A model generated the notes under the pieces. It did no database searches. It saw nothing but the letters and a program-made list of their open reading frames with translations, and was not told the origin of the DNA. Both the position numbers and the translations under genes were made by a program. This document shows positions 45,661 to 57,489 of a stretch of 64,000 nt of DNA, in pieces. The first letter of the stretch is position 1; every line of letters starts with the position of its first letter. Source of the stretch: Hydrangea macrophylla (lineage: Eukaryota; Streptophyta; Magnoliopsida; Cornales; Hydrangeaceae); contig CM066985.1 in NCBI GenBank assembly GCA_033977485.1, forward strand, positions 77,319,045-77,383,044, given 5' to 3'.

Positions 45661-47688
45661 TCATCCACCACTCACAAAAGATTTCGTCCCCGAAATTCGA
45701 AATAAACTGGGTTAAAACAAAAATGGAAACTTCTCTCGCACCTCCGACTCCAGCTCCCATGAAGCTTCTCCTTCGTCGTGGTGCTTCCACTGGACCTTCA
45801 CTAGCGGAATATCCTTATTTCTGAGCTTCTTCACTCCTCGGTCTAGAATACGCACTGGTCCTTCGTTGTAGGTCACGTTCTCGTTCACCTCGATATCTTC
45901 AAAACTGATCTCGTGCGCTGGGTTGTGGGCACATTTCCTCAACATGCTGATGTGGAAAACGTTGTGTACTCCTGACATCTTTGGCGGCAACGCAAGTCGA
46001 TAAGCAACCTTCCCAACACGTTCTAGTATCTCGAACGGTCCGATGAATCGCGGCGATAACTTGCCTCTTTTCTGTCCGAATCTGACGATACCTCGAACTG
46101 GCGAGACTTTAAGTAGCACATGATCTCCAACTGCAAACTCTAGATCTTTCCATCGCTTGTCGGCATAGCTCTTGTATCTGGATTGCGCTGTCTTCATCTT
46201 TTCTCGTACAATCTGGATCTTCTCGTTGGTTTCTCGAATCATCTCGGGCCCAAGTAGTTGAGTATCTCCGACTTCGGCCCAACACAGCGGCGATCGGCAA
46301 GGTCTTCCATACAAGGCTTCAAACGGTGCCATCCCTATGCTCGTGTGGTAGCTGTTGTTGTAGGCAAACTCGATCAAAGGTAGATGCTTCTCCCATGAAC
46401 TCTCGAATTCAATGACACAGGCTCGCAACATATCTTCCATCACTTGATTGACTCGTTCTGTCTGACCGTCTGTCTGTGGGTGAAAGGCTGAACTCAAATT
46501 TAATGAAGTTCTCATTGCTGTCTGAAGGCTCTTCCAGAATTCTGCGGTAAAGCTTGAATCTCGATCTGAAACTATTGAGATGGGTACACCGTGCAGTCGC
46601 ACTACTTGCTCTAGATACATCCGGCTCAATCTTTCAACAGGGTGCGTCATGCTGTAGGCGATAAAATGTGCTGACTTGGTGAGTCGATCTACTATTACCC
46701 AAATAGCGTTGTGGTTTTGCTGAGACTTCGGCAATCCAACCACAAAATCCATGGTGATATGCTCCCATTTCCATTAGGGAATCGGTAGCGGTTGTAGGAG
46801 TCCAGGTGGTTTCTGATGCTCTGCCTTCACTTGTTTGCAAATAAGACATTGCGATACATACTCGGCCACTTCTCGCTTCATTCCTTGCCACCAGAAGTTT
46901 CTCTTCAAGTCCTTGTACATCTTGTTTCCTCCTGGGTGGATAGTCATCCTTGACTTGTGTGCTTCGTCCAGAATGTTCTTCCTGAGTCCATGGTCATTTG
47001 GCACACAGAGTCTACCTTTGCATCTCAGTGCTCCGTCCGTACTAATACTCCATATCTCGGGTTCCTTTGCGGACATCTTGGCAAACCATAACTTTAAATC
47101 TTCGTTCGACTGTTGAGCTTCCAAGATGCGGCTGATGAGAGTCGGTTGCACGACAAGACATCCAAAGCGTTGTCCTCCTCCTGATTCCACTGGTTGAAGA
47201 TCGAATTCGACTAATGTCTCCATTGCTCGCCATTCTCTAATCAAAATCGAAGCAACCAAAAGGCGCGGCCTCCGGCTCAGAGCGTCGGCTACAACATTTG
47301 CTTTACCCGGGTGGTATTGTAAAGAGAAGTCGTAGTCCTTGAGTAGTTCCATCCATCTCCGTTGTCGCATGTTCAACTCCTTCTGAGAGAATAGGTACCT
47401 TAAACTCTTATGATCTGAGAACAGGTCGAACTTTTCTCCATACAAATAGTGTCTCCAAATCTTCAAGGCGAACACGATTGCGGCTAGTTCTAAGTCGTGC
47501 GTCGGATAGTTCTTCTCATGCGGCTTCAATTGTCTTGATCCGTATGCGATGACATTCCCTTCTTGCATTAGCACACAACCAAGTCCTTGGTGTGATGCAT
47601 CACTATAGATTATGAATTGTTCACCACTCTTAGGTATTGCAAGCACGGGTGCTGAGGTTAGTCTCTCTTTCAATTCCCGGAATGCATC

Positions 47689-49182
47689 TGAAGGAAAAAG
47701 TGGTTTAAAGTTAGAGTTTAAACGCGCAGCGGAAATAGGTTAAGTTATAAAACTTTTGGTATTCCAGGATCTACTACTTGTCAATTCCATAGATGCGTAC
47801 AAGGGTGCAAGAATTATACCTTAGTGTCTTGAACCCAATTCTGAAACTTTAACTTCCAGCAGCCTGCACTAGATGATCTTCACCCTTATGACTCCTGCGG
47901 ATGCCTGCCGGAAAGACTAGGGTTGGTGGGAACCCTAATAGAGAGGATAGGAAGGTTTTGGGAAGACTATGATAGTTTCTGCAGCTTCTGCGTATAAAAA
48001 TGGCGATCACCTTCTTCCAGAACGCAGCTGCCCTATTTATAGATTTCCAGAACCGACCTAGACTTCGATCGATCGAAGTGACTTCGATCGATCGAACCTT
48101 CGATCGATCGAACCATTCTCGATCGATCGAACCTGCTGACTTCAATCGATCGAACATACTTCGATCGATCGAACCTGTCTTAACAACTTCCTCAAGTGTC
48201 TTTCCAAGCATCCTAGCGGAGCTAAGAGTGGGACCTCCTAGGCTCTTTATTGTTGGCTCAGACCAGTTTGTTAATTACCATGACCAAACTCTTTGATCAG
48301 CAAACTAACTAACTGGTCAGTTAACGTTTATTCCACTATAAAACGATAACTGAACTCCAATGCAAAAGAACATATCCGAAGCGATAACTAGACTTGTATG
48401 GTGTACTAATGTCCCTCTACCGTCAGCATTCGTAATCATATTCAGGTAGTCGGATAACTGTTACTGTCAACCTGAATCATGATTACTTCTTGTATTCCTT
48501 GAGTCCCATTCACTACTCATGATTACCAAACATGTTGATAACTCTTATCAACAAGACTGCAGTACTCAGTAATCAACTTGGTGACATTCTCAAGGGAATG
48601 CTTACTCTGAATTAGAGGGTAGATACTATCTTGACAATATATGTTCACAACCCTATGGACATGACATACCCAAGATACCCAGGTGTTGATCTTCTATAGA
48701 CCTCACTGATTGGTAAGTCAAAGCAGCCATATCCATAGTCTGTGTTCATAATCATCTCAAGATTGAGAACACGTACCTTATACAAGTTATGAGTTCCTAT
48801 TGACTGTTGACAGCCTTAAGCGTCAATAGGAAAGCTCAGGTCCGTCAATGCACTATAAGCACTAGCATATCAACTAAGAGCTACACTCTAGTGATTGAGA
48901 TTAATCACTCCATCCAATGGTAGTTAATTATGCTACAGTGTAGACCTGATGAGGTATCCAGTCTCATCATCCACTGTGACATATTCTAAGTATCAAAGAA
49001 TAGTAATTCGTATCTCACTTGTGTGTATCTCATACACACACAAATTGCTTACTATGATACTTAAGGACAAAACAATCATCTCATGAAAGAAACATATACA
49101 ATGAAATGTAAAGCTGATATCCATATATTATAATGCTAATGTCTCATACATAAAGTAATGGTTTGAGGGCACAAACCCAACA
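47689..49182 (-). repeat. Solo LTR, probably of a Ty1/copia element, inside Tekay-B
   Basis: 1494 bp with TG...CA ends: on the minus strand it begins TGTTGGGTTTGTGCCCTC and ends TTTTTCCTTCA. The 5-bp target duplication GCATC is exact (47684-47688 and 49183-49187). The start resembles many plant copia LTRs; no internal genes remain, so the superfamily is an inference. It holds a cluster of TTCGATCGATCGAA palindromes (48066-48176). Confidence 0.85.
48066..48176. repeat. Cluster of TTCGATCGATCGAA palindromes in the solo LTR
   Basis: Six copies of CGATCGATCGAA or close variants (one drifted to CAATCGATCGAA) spaced about 17-22 bp. The sequence is perfectly self-complementary around each centre. 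Confidence 0.9.
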
Positions 49183-52114
49183 GCATCCTCATGTCTATCG
49201 GTCCATTCGTACTTCGTCTCTTTCCTAGTCAGGCTTGTCAACGGTCCTACGATTCTAGAGAATCCTTCCACAAATTTTCGATAATACCTAGCCAATCCAA
49301 GAAAACTCCTAACTTCGGTCGCATTGGTTGGTCTGTTCCAGCTCAAGACTGCATCGATCTTAGATGAGTCTATGGAAATCCCATCCTGTGATATCACATG
49401 TCCCAGGAATTTAACTTCCTGAAGCCAGAATTCACATTTGCTGAATTTCGCATACAGACTGTTGTCTCTAAGAGTCTGTAGAGCAATTTGTAGATGTTTC
49501 TTATGTTCTTCTTCCGTCCTTGAATAAATTAGAATGTCGTCGATGAATACTATAATGAATTGATCCAGATAGGGTCTGAATACTCTATTCATTAGGTTCA
49601 TGAATACGGCCGGGGCATTAGTCAATCCAAAAGACATCACTAGAAATTCGTAGTGTCCATATCTCGTTCTGAAGGCAGTTTTCGGTATATCTTTCGGCCG
49701 AACTAGTAATTGATGGTATCCTGAACGCAAATCGATTTTTGAGAATATCCTTGATCCTTGTAGTTGATCGAATAGGTCGTCTATCCGGGGAAGTGGATAC
49801 CTATTCTTGATCGTGACCTTATTCAGCTCCCTGTAGTCGATACAGAGTCGTAGCTCTCCGTCCTTCTTTTTCACAAATAAAACTGGTGCTCCCCAAGGTG
49901 ATGTACTCGGGCGAACAAAACCTAAATCTTTAAGTTCCTGAACTTGCTTCTTCAATTCCAACATTTCTGTTGGCGCCATCCGATACGGGGTCTTGGAAAT
50001 CGGCAATGTTCCGGGTGCTAACTCAATGCAGAAGTCTATCTCTCTCTTCGGCGGAAGTCCTGAGATACTTCGGAACACATCTTCAAAGTCTTGAATAATG
50101 GGGATCTGGTTGATAGTAAGCTCCGTGCTTGAAGTCTTAATCGTGGCTAGGCAGCTCGTGATAAACATGTCGCTCAACGGTTGGCACTGAAATCTGATCT
50201 GCGGGCAACCAGGCGTTGAAAAGACAATGGTCCGACTAACACAATCCAGGTTAGCGCCATACTTAGTAAGCCAATCCATTCCTAGGATCACGTCGAACTC
50301 AGACATTGACAGGACTATCAAGTCTGCTGGAAAATTCCTATCCTCTAGTGTCAAGGGACAATCCTTGCACACCTTACCTAACTTAACGGATACTCCCAAG
50401 GGCGAAACGGCATTAAGGGTCGGCTCAAGTGCTAGGGGTAGCAAACCCAAATCACGTACCATCTTAATAGCTATGAAAGAACGGGCGGCACCGGTATCAA
50501 AAAAAGCTCTAACTTGACAGTGAAATAAAATGAGTGTACCTTCCAAGTTTTGCTGTTCCTCTGCATTATACCCTGCATTGTCAGGGATGATGGCATTCAC
50601 CCTAACCTGTCCTTGCTGTCCTTGAGCAGGCGCTCCATAGTAGCCTCCACGTGGTGCTCGACAATCCTTGCTTATGTGACCAGGCTTGTTACAGTTGCGG
50701 CAAACGAGGTCATTACGCCGGTTGGTCTTGGGGGCTGTGCAATACCTTGCAATATGTCCGGGCACTCCACAGTTAAAACATCCATCAGTGTTTTGTCGCT
50801 GGGCGACGGGCTGTGCCTGAGGTGGTCCTCGCTGTTGATTTTGTTGTCGAGGAAAATTTGCTTGGGGCTTCCTTGTCCCATCCCATGTGCGCTTAGTTCC
50901 CTGATAGTTGTTGGTCTGGGGTTTCCATCCTTGATTGTTCCTTGATGATTGCACGGGAAAGTTCCTTGGTTGGAAGGTCCTGGGTGGAGGTCGATTCACT
51001 GGTGGTCCTTGCACAGGGTAAGCATCCTTTTCTAAACTTGAAGCAAGACGGACAATCCCTTCAAACGACTGGCCCAGATGGCCTATCATCATGTGCCGGA
51101 GGTGTGGGTTGAGTCCTTGGTGAAATCGCTTGACCTTCTTGGCGGAGGTGTCTATCATATGCGGAGCGAAACGGGAAAGTCGCTCAAATTGTGTAGTATA
51201 CTCCCTGACTGTCCAGTTTCCTTGGGTTAGACTCAGGAAATTCCTCTCTTGTTGGTCTCTTTCATCCTCAGGGAAGTACTTCTCAAGAAATCGAGTCTTG
51301 AATGCTTCCCAAGGCATTCTCCTTGCAGCGTCAATCCCAATCGTGGCTCTCTCGGCCTCCCACCAATCTGCGGCGGAGTAAGTCAGTTGAAATGCGGCTA
51401 GACGTCTCTTGTCCAGCTCACTGCACTCCAGGGCTTCAAAGATTAGCTCCAACTCTCGTATCCATTGCTCTGCTTTCCAGGACTCTGCCATGCCGTCGAA
51501 CTTCTCGGGTCGCAGGCCACGAAATCGTTCCAACAGTTTATCGCCTGTCTACCTTGGAGGGACAACGTGGTTGTTGCCATTGTCGTTGGTGGCATGATTG
51601 TAGGTATCGCGGATGTGTTCCATCCGTTGCATGAAAGCTTCGAAGACTCCAGTTGGGTCCATACCCTCGGGAATGGGTGCTCCCAGTCGTGCTTGGTTCC
51701 TTGTGGGTCCCACCATAGTGATCCGTGTGAGGTGTACCTATGAAGGATCTAACAATTAGCTGACAATCTTCTCGGGGAGATGATCATACTAAAATAACAG
51801 GAAGCATAACAGGAATCAACATCACAACCATAACATAATAATGAGATGATAACAGAAATAATCAAGAGAAACGATCTGCCATATATATATACCCAAAAGA
51901 TGTACAGCGGAGTACACAACAGATCATCTGTGTACCGCGTAGTACATGATCCTATACAAGATCTAAACAAAAGAAAGATATATACAAAACCACTACTGGT
52001 GGCTACCTATACAAAAAGGCTACGGTCAATAGCTGTCTATGCAAGCGTCAAAAGTAAGCGGACAACATGTCCTAAAGTCAGACAAAAAAAGTCTAAGTCC
52101 TAAAGGTACTGGAC

Positions 52115-53038
52115 TCAAATGTTGTCCACATCGGATCCATAGATGGAAGCCTCGTCCTCTGGGGTAACCTCAGACAAAACATCATCCTCATCCATGTCAT
52201 CGTCATCCATCATGTCCTCATCCTCTATCACTACATCCTCGATCAGCTCGGGTCCATCATGCTCCACAACAGCTCCCAGATCTCCTGCATCAGCTGCCAT
52301 GTCAGCCTGGGCTGCATCAAATGCGGCTGCAAGTGCCTCCGCCTGTACCATAGCCTGTGCCAACTCCGGTGCTCCGATCTCAAATCCATGGGGATGTGCA
52401 GCCATTTCTGCAGCCCACTCAACTGCTAGCTGTGCTATAACTCGTCCTGGTAAGACTGGTACTACTGCATCATCGTCTGCGGCTACCTCCTCTTCCTCTA
52501 TCGGATAACCCTCTGCAACTACAATATCTACGCCAACTGGCACGTCCATACCGGCTGGGTCCACGGGGTCCTCCTCCTCTGGATCATACTCCGGCTCCTC
52601 GTCATCGGTGTCCTCGTCCTCTTCATCCTCCATCTCCTCATCTGCATCCTCTGGCTCATCGTCGTCATCGCTCTCATCATCATCCTCCGAATCCTCATCT
52701 GCTGGGGGTGCATCAGCCATGTCTTCCTCTGGTGGGGGTGGAGGTGCTGCTCTAACATGTGCAAGTAGAACCTGGTACGAAGAACGGTCTCGTAACATCA
52801 GTAGAGAATCCTCCTCGATGCGTTTGAAGGTCTCCTTGCGGTAGATCATCTCCTGACGTATCACTTCTGGGTCCTGGGTCCCAAATCTCTGCTGCTCGAT
52901 CCGCATGTCTCGCTCTGTCTCTGCAATAGCTCTCTGTCTAACCTTCCAGGCATAGTACTCTGGATCTGCTGGCCCAATACTACTCTCATACACATAGTGT
53001 CCTCCGAACTCGTCTGGAACGAATAGCGGCGGTGCCAT
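52115..53038 (-). CDS. Extra ORF of Tekay-B between the 5' LTR and gag: highly acidic protein
   Basis: 307 codons, intact, same strand as gag-pol, starting 119 nt inside the primer-binding site and ending about 400 nt before the gag ATG. Residues about 25-100 are charged and probably helical (YYAWKVRQRAIAETERDM, EVIRQEMIYRKETFKRI). Residues about 105-170 are almost entirely Asp/Glu with Ser and Pro. A hydrophobic, Ala-rich helix-prone stretch follows (about 205-250), then a second acidic tail (EDEDMMDDDDMDEDD). No signal peptide, membrane segment or known domain is recognised. Extra ORFs in plant gypsy elements are known, but I cannot assign this one a function. An acidic histone- or nucleic-acid-mimic role would be speculation. 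The frame is open although gag-pol carries stops. Confidence 0.75.
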   Translation of the reverse strand: MAPPLFVPDEFGGHYVYESSIGPADPEYYAWKVRQRAIAETERDMRIEQQRFGTQDPEVIRQEMIYRKETFKRIEEDSLLMLRDRSSYQVLLAHVRAAPPPPPEEDMADAPPADEDSEDDDESDDDDEPEDADEEMEDEEDEDTDDEEPEYDPEEEDPVDPAGMDVPVGVDIVVAEGYPIEEEEVAADDDAVVPVLPGRVIAQLAVEWAAEMAAHPHGFEIGAPELAQAMVQAEALAAAFDAAQADMAADAGDLGAVVEHDGPELIEDVVIEDEDMMDDDDMDEDDVLSEVTPEDEASIYGSDVDNI

Positions 53039-53156
53039 GCTACCTGAAAAGGGACTACCTTAAGTCAGAACTAATCTTAATACTCATCTATAGAATCTCA
53101 AGGTTCTAGGACCAGATGGTGTGGGACAATCTGTGAGCGAAAAGGTATACAACCTA

Positions 53157-53169
53157 GGCTCTGATACCA
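53157..53169 (-). promoter_or_regulatory. Primer-binding site of Tekay-B
   Basis: Minus-strand TGGTATCAGAGCC, complementary to the 3' end of plant initiator tRNA-Met, 7 nt from the 5' LTR end at 53177. It primes minus-strand cDNA synthesis. Confidence 0.9.
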
Positions 53170-53176
53170 AAAATCC

Positions 53177-55399
53177 TGTCACGCCCCGGAACGGCATAAA
53201 TAGAGAAAAATAAATTTCCTTTATGGGTCCATAGGGAATGACGGGTGAAGTCACATGATTGTCCACACCACGCAGTACTAAGCAACAAAAGTAATAGTGT
53301 AGCAGGAATGAAGTCTAGGTTCTGATCACAACGTAACATAAAGTCAACAGAAGTTACTAACTATTACATATCAGAGTCTCGAATTAAATATAAAGCAGCG
53401 GAAGTACAAATGCCAAGGCAACATATGCCTGACTACAAAAAAGTTCTAAAACGGTAAAGGCAATTAGCTACAATTCTAGTCTAGTCTTCAGTTGGCATAA
53501 GGGTAGTCCTCGGCGTAGTAGTCTTCTTCGGTCTGACCTCCGTCGGGTAAATTCTCCACATGGACTCCGTCACCGGCATAGTAGTCCTCTCCTGTAGGCC
53601 CTTCACCTGTATAGTCATAACCAGGATGCGCTGGAACGTAGAAATGTCCAGCGGCATAAACGCCGCCAGCTTAATGAAAGCCGAGTGAGTTAGATACTAA
53701 CAGGGTATCGACTATTGAAGTTATTACAAGTTATAAACCGTAACCAAATTAGAATTCAGTAAGGGTAACTCCTTTAATCAAACCAATGATCCGATTACTG
53801 ACGTTTTACTCATTATAAGACCGATAACGCGTCTTGATAGGGGAACAGACTCGACAGTAGTTCAACTCTATAACGCACCATTGCTCATCCACCGCTTTTA
53901 AGGACATATGCACAGTTCACCGCATGTCATGGATACCACGTTAGTCCATCCCCCGCTTTTAAGAACATATGCACAGTTCACCGCATGTCAGGGATATAAC
54001 GCTTTAAACAACAGTACATCATTCTATGCCACGACTTAGCGACGTCTACTAGTGATCACGGTCCACCGCATGTCATAGACACCTTCGTCTGTCTACCGCT
54101 TTTAAGAACATATGATTAGATCATCTGGCTATCATAGGGCAAATGGTCCGGTTCACCGCAAGTCATAGACACCTTCGTCTGTCTACCGCTTTTAAGAACA
54201 TATGATCGACCAAAGCCCGCCCACGCAAGGTTCCCGAATCTTAGCAAACCTACTTAAGTTCAACTCTATTACCGATACATGACAATCCCAATGTGGCCCG
54301 ACTACTCTGAATGAAATGAACGTTAACTCCAAAGGATTCACGACTATTCCATTATCTAACATTATAAACATTCTCCGTTAGTCTTGTTGTTACTACGACC
54401 CTACGCAGCATTAATTCATTATCATGTCTGTATTACAATAATGAAGCATGCTGGGAAGTACTGAATAGTAAATAAACAACTAAACAGTTATTACATCAAC
54501 TAAACAAGTAAAACAGTAAACTGTAACTTCCAATCGATTGATATAGATGTCAATCGATTGGTATAAAAGTAGTGTCAATCGATTGGAAGAAAGTCCAATC
54601 GATTGGATCACAATCCATGTCAATCGATTGCATAAAATGTCAATCGATTGAGACATGAAAGATGTCAATCGATTGATATAGATGTCAATCGATTGACACT
54701 TCGTCTTCTTCACAGAAAAGACTGCCCAGCACATATAAACGGGAAATACATGGTTTCTTCTCCATTTCTTCATTCAAAACATGTCATAACATCAATTTAA
54801 GGCTACCAAGTGAGTTTAGAACTCACCTAGGCGTTAAGGGTATGTTTGGGAATGTATGTTGAAGCTTGGAGCTTCAATGGTGGCTCCTCCCTCTCCTTCC
54901 TCTGCTCTCTGTCTTCTCTCTTCTCTTTCTCCTTCTTCTCTTCTTCTTTCTGGTCTTCTTCTTCTTCTTCCTTCTTGTCTCAGTCCATATCTGTATGTGT
55001 GTGTAAGTATATGTATATATGTGAGTATATATATATATGAGTGTATATATATATAACACACACAAAACCCTCCCTCTCACTCTCTCTGATTTTTCTAAAG
55101 AGAAAAACGCAGGAAGAGGGCTGGTTTATATAGAGAGGGAGTGTTCACGTGGCTTCTCCCCAGCCAGAGCAAAAGAATCTGCCCAGCTGCCTCCAATCGA
55201 TTGACATAGTGTCAATCGATTGAAACAATCAATCGATTGAGATAAAGTTCAATCGATTGGTATAAGCAATCGATTGATATACTTGCCAATCGATTGGTAT
55301 ACAAAATATACCAAGGGCAAGGCCAAGCTCATACAAGTATTAAAAGAAACATACAAGGTCTTAGTTATATAATATATTACAAGAATACAGGGTATTACA
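53177..55399 (-). repeat. 5' LTR of Tekay-B
   Basis: 2223 bp, near-identical to 43440-45660. Examples of the few differences: CTCCTGTAGG against CTCCTGCAGG, ACGCCGCCAGC against ACGCCGTCAGC, and CACAGAAAAGAC against CACAGAGAAGAC. Confidence 0.95.
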
Positions 55400-55404
55400 G
55401 TGCT

Positions 55405-55655
55405 TCTGGTCAACTATGTAGTAAATAGATAAATGAACTTCTCGGAATAAATTCAGAGTAGTTATCTTTCAAATGAAAATATGGTCATGGTAAAAAGGAA
55501 CAGGGGGTATTCCCTTTAACTGCAAATATGAATTATTGTGCAATTTGTGAGTTAATTTGCGAGTGGCAAGTGATTTTCGTTTTCTTTAAGCTTTAAGTGA
55601 CGTGATTTGTTTATTCTATTTCATTTCTTATGGTGTATCTAATGTGGTTGTTTCT

Positions 55656-55714
<59 letters not shown>

Positions 55715-56289
55715 TGGGGTGGGGGGGGGGGGGGGGGGGAAGGGGTACCCCCAGTTTAGAAATTGTGTAAAGATTCAATGTAGAAGGTGTAATGGACCAA
55801 TGGTCATCAAAAGTAGTATTGAAACTTGTTATATGTTTCTATCATTATAGACTCACATTTCCTTCCTTCATTAGTCTTCATCATGACTTATAATCCCCTG
55901 AGGTTGTCACTAAGACAGCAAGTGTTTTTGATTTGCTGTGCTGAATCTAAATCCATTAATGACCCTAAAGGTACGGGGTACTTGTATGTGTTGTACTTGT
56001 ATTGTTGATTGTACAAGAAAGGTGGTAATTTATTTTCACTTTGCTATTATTACGGACGAAGTTTGTAGATGTACAACATGGAGATTGAAACTAAATAGTC
56101 TTTTGTGCTTGAGAGTTGGGCAAGGTTTAGTGAGATCCTAGCTGAGACAACCCAATAAGAATTTCAAGCGGCAAATTCATCAGCATCGTAAGAATTACAT
56201 ATGGCATGAAGTGAAAGCTTGACATCTTACACTTCATTCGTAACCTTCACCTCCTTTACCCTTGACTTCCATTTTTGGTCCTTGTGCAG
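55405..56289. other. CACTA interior between Tekay-B and the MCM5 exons; microsatellite and possible captured intron
   Basis: Contains a 52-bp copy (55468-55519) of sequence also found at 43251-43302, a (GA)n tract (about 55657-55709) followed by a G-rich run (to about 55739), and no recognisable exon. A short frame encoding CRRCNGPMVI near 55780 is unassigned. Confidence 0.5.
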
Positions 56290-57486
56290 CCACAAAGGAG
56301 CAGTTGCAGTTAGACAGCCTTATAAAAGAGTTGTAGGAATAGAAGAAACTAATGATGCTAATTCTCGGAGCATTGCTAGTGTCACCGCAGATGAGGTAAT
56401 TGTGGAAGTTATCAGAAATTAAAACTTTAAAATTTTATTCCGTGGGCATGGTATTTGCGAGGTTGTAATTGCAATGTCAAATGACTTTTAAGTAGGTAAT
56501 AACTATGCTTTAGCTCTGGGTATCTTTTGTAGGAATCTTATGTAGTGATAAAATTTCAGTTTGTTATGTCTTTGAAATGGGATAGAGCTCTATATTTTGG
56601 TGGATCATTCCACATATCTGTCCTCATTGTTGTACTTAGATCAATAATTCTGTGAAGTAGTTGGGGTTTTTGTTAGTTTCTTGATTATACTAGCCATGCC
56701 CTTGCATAGTATTCTATTTTTTTCTTTTTCTTTTCCTTGTTGACAGCACTTAGGGTGTGTTTGATAACCCAATTAAGTGATAAAAATAAAAGCTTTCAGT
56801 GCTTAATTTTTTTCAGTGCGTTTGATAATAAACACTTAATTGAAAAAGCAGCAAAAAAATCACTGAAAACTTTAAGTGAAAATTCCACTGAAAATAATCA
56901 CTGAATGTAGTCTATTTCAGCAGTTAAAACATTGTTCTTAGTATTGCAAATTCAATCACTTAAAATTTTCAGTACTTAAAATTCAGCACTTAATTTTCAG
57001 TACTTAACTTTCAGTTTTATCAAACGGAGCCTTAGTGTATCCCTTGCATATAGTGTGTTACTTTCATTTAGTAATTTGTTCTTGACTTTCATTCAGTTTT
57101 ATGAAAGCTTCAGTTTTATCAATGTGCTGCTCTTGGGGGACCCATCTACTGCTAAATCACAGGTGTGTTGGGAATTCCTTGTTTTGTGCTTGAGTTGGGT
57201 TTCTCATATAGTCATATTAAGGGCTGCTTGCTGCAATTTCTAATCACTTGCCATATTTAAGTTTTCTTTATTTGGTTCAAGCCATTATATAGGGTTGTCT
57301 CTTTTTAACAGTAAAGGAAGTCTTGTTCTTGCTTTCATCACCACACAAATTAAGTTGCTAATGTAATTATTTTATTTGTAGTTTCTTAAGTTTGTTGAGA
57401 AGACAGCTCCAATAGCAGTTTATACTTCAGGAAAAGGCTTGTCTGCTGCTGGTCTTACAGCTTCTGTGATTAGAGATACCAGCTCG
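56290..57486 (+). pseudogene. MCM5: Captured fragment of MCM5 (replicative helicase subunit), three exons
   Basis: Exon 56290-56395 (acceptor TTGTGCAG, donor GTAATT) encodes HKGAVAVRQPYKRVVGIEET. The next recognisable coding piece, about 57118-57162 with donor GTGTGT, encodes INVLLLGDPSTAKSQ, the Walker A motif of MCM helicases. Exon 57382-57486 (acceptor TTTGTAG, donor GTAAGT) encodes [20 protein letters not shown] and [12 protein letters not shown]. These follow plant MCM5 in order, but about 60 residues between the first and second pieces are missing and a Tourist MITE sits in that interval. MCM5 is part of the MCM2-7 ring that unwinds DNA at replication origins. This fragment lacks the N-terminal domain, Walker B and arginine finger, so it is not a helicase. 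Confidence 0.88.
56753..57031. mobile_element. Tourist-like MITE within the captured MCM5 fragment
   Basis: 279 bp, ends GGGTGTGTTTGATAA and TTATCAAACGGAGCC, flanked by TTA on both sides (56750-56752 and 57032-57034). Internal text is rich in CACTTAA/TTAAGTG motifs. Confidence 0.85.
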
Positions 57487-57489
57487 GTA

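Larger units (their letters stand above)
45712..51716 (-). pseudogene. Tekay-B gag-pol polyprotein, interrupted by a solo LTR and two stops
   Basis: ATG at 51716 with an in-frame TAG at 51549. Gag domain (about 51530-51000) with [15 protein letters not shown] sequence (here [18 protein letters not shown]). Two CCHC zinc knuckles: [14 protein letters not shown] and [14 protein letters not shown]. Protease [12 protein letters not shown] (about 50000-49300) with FIDDILIYS. The frame breaks at the LTR insertion (49183/47688) inside the RT-RNase H linker and resumes with RNase H ([11 protein letters not shown]), the integrase finger ([11 protein letters not shown]), a stop near 46774, the DDE core, and a chromodomain-like end KVQWKHHDEGEASWE. 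Without the insertion and two stops it would be a standard Tekay polyprotein in one frame. Confidence 0.92.
43440..55399 (-). mobile_element. Tekay-B: complete Ty3/gypsy chromovirus with near-identical LTRs
   Basis: LTRs 43440-45660 (3') and 53177-55399 (5') are 2221 and 2223 bp, start TGTCACGCCCC and end GTATTACA on the + strand, and differ by about fifteen substitutions plus small microsatellite indels. The target duplication GTGCT is perfect (43435-43439 and 55400-55404). Primer-binding site at 53157-53169. Order on the minus strand: 5' LTR, acidic extra ORF, gag-pol, 3' LTR. It is inserted in the CACTA element and is itself hit by a solo LTR at 47689-49182. Premature stops in gag and integrase make the copy inactive. 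Confidence 0.95.

Noticed and set aside
52143..52508. Ser/Ala-rich plus-strand frames opposite the acidic ORF
   Set aside because: Shadows of the GAT/GAA-rich acidic ORF on the other strand.
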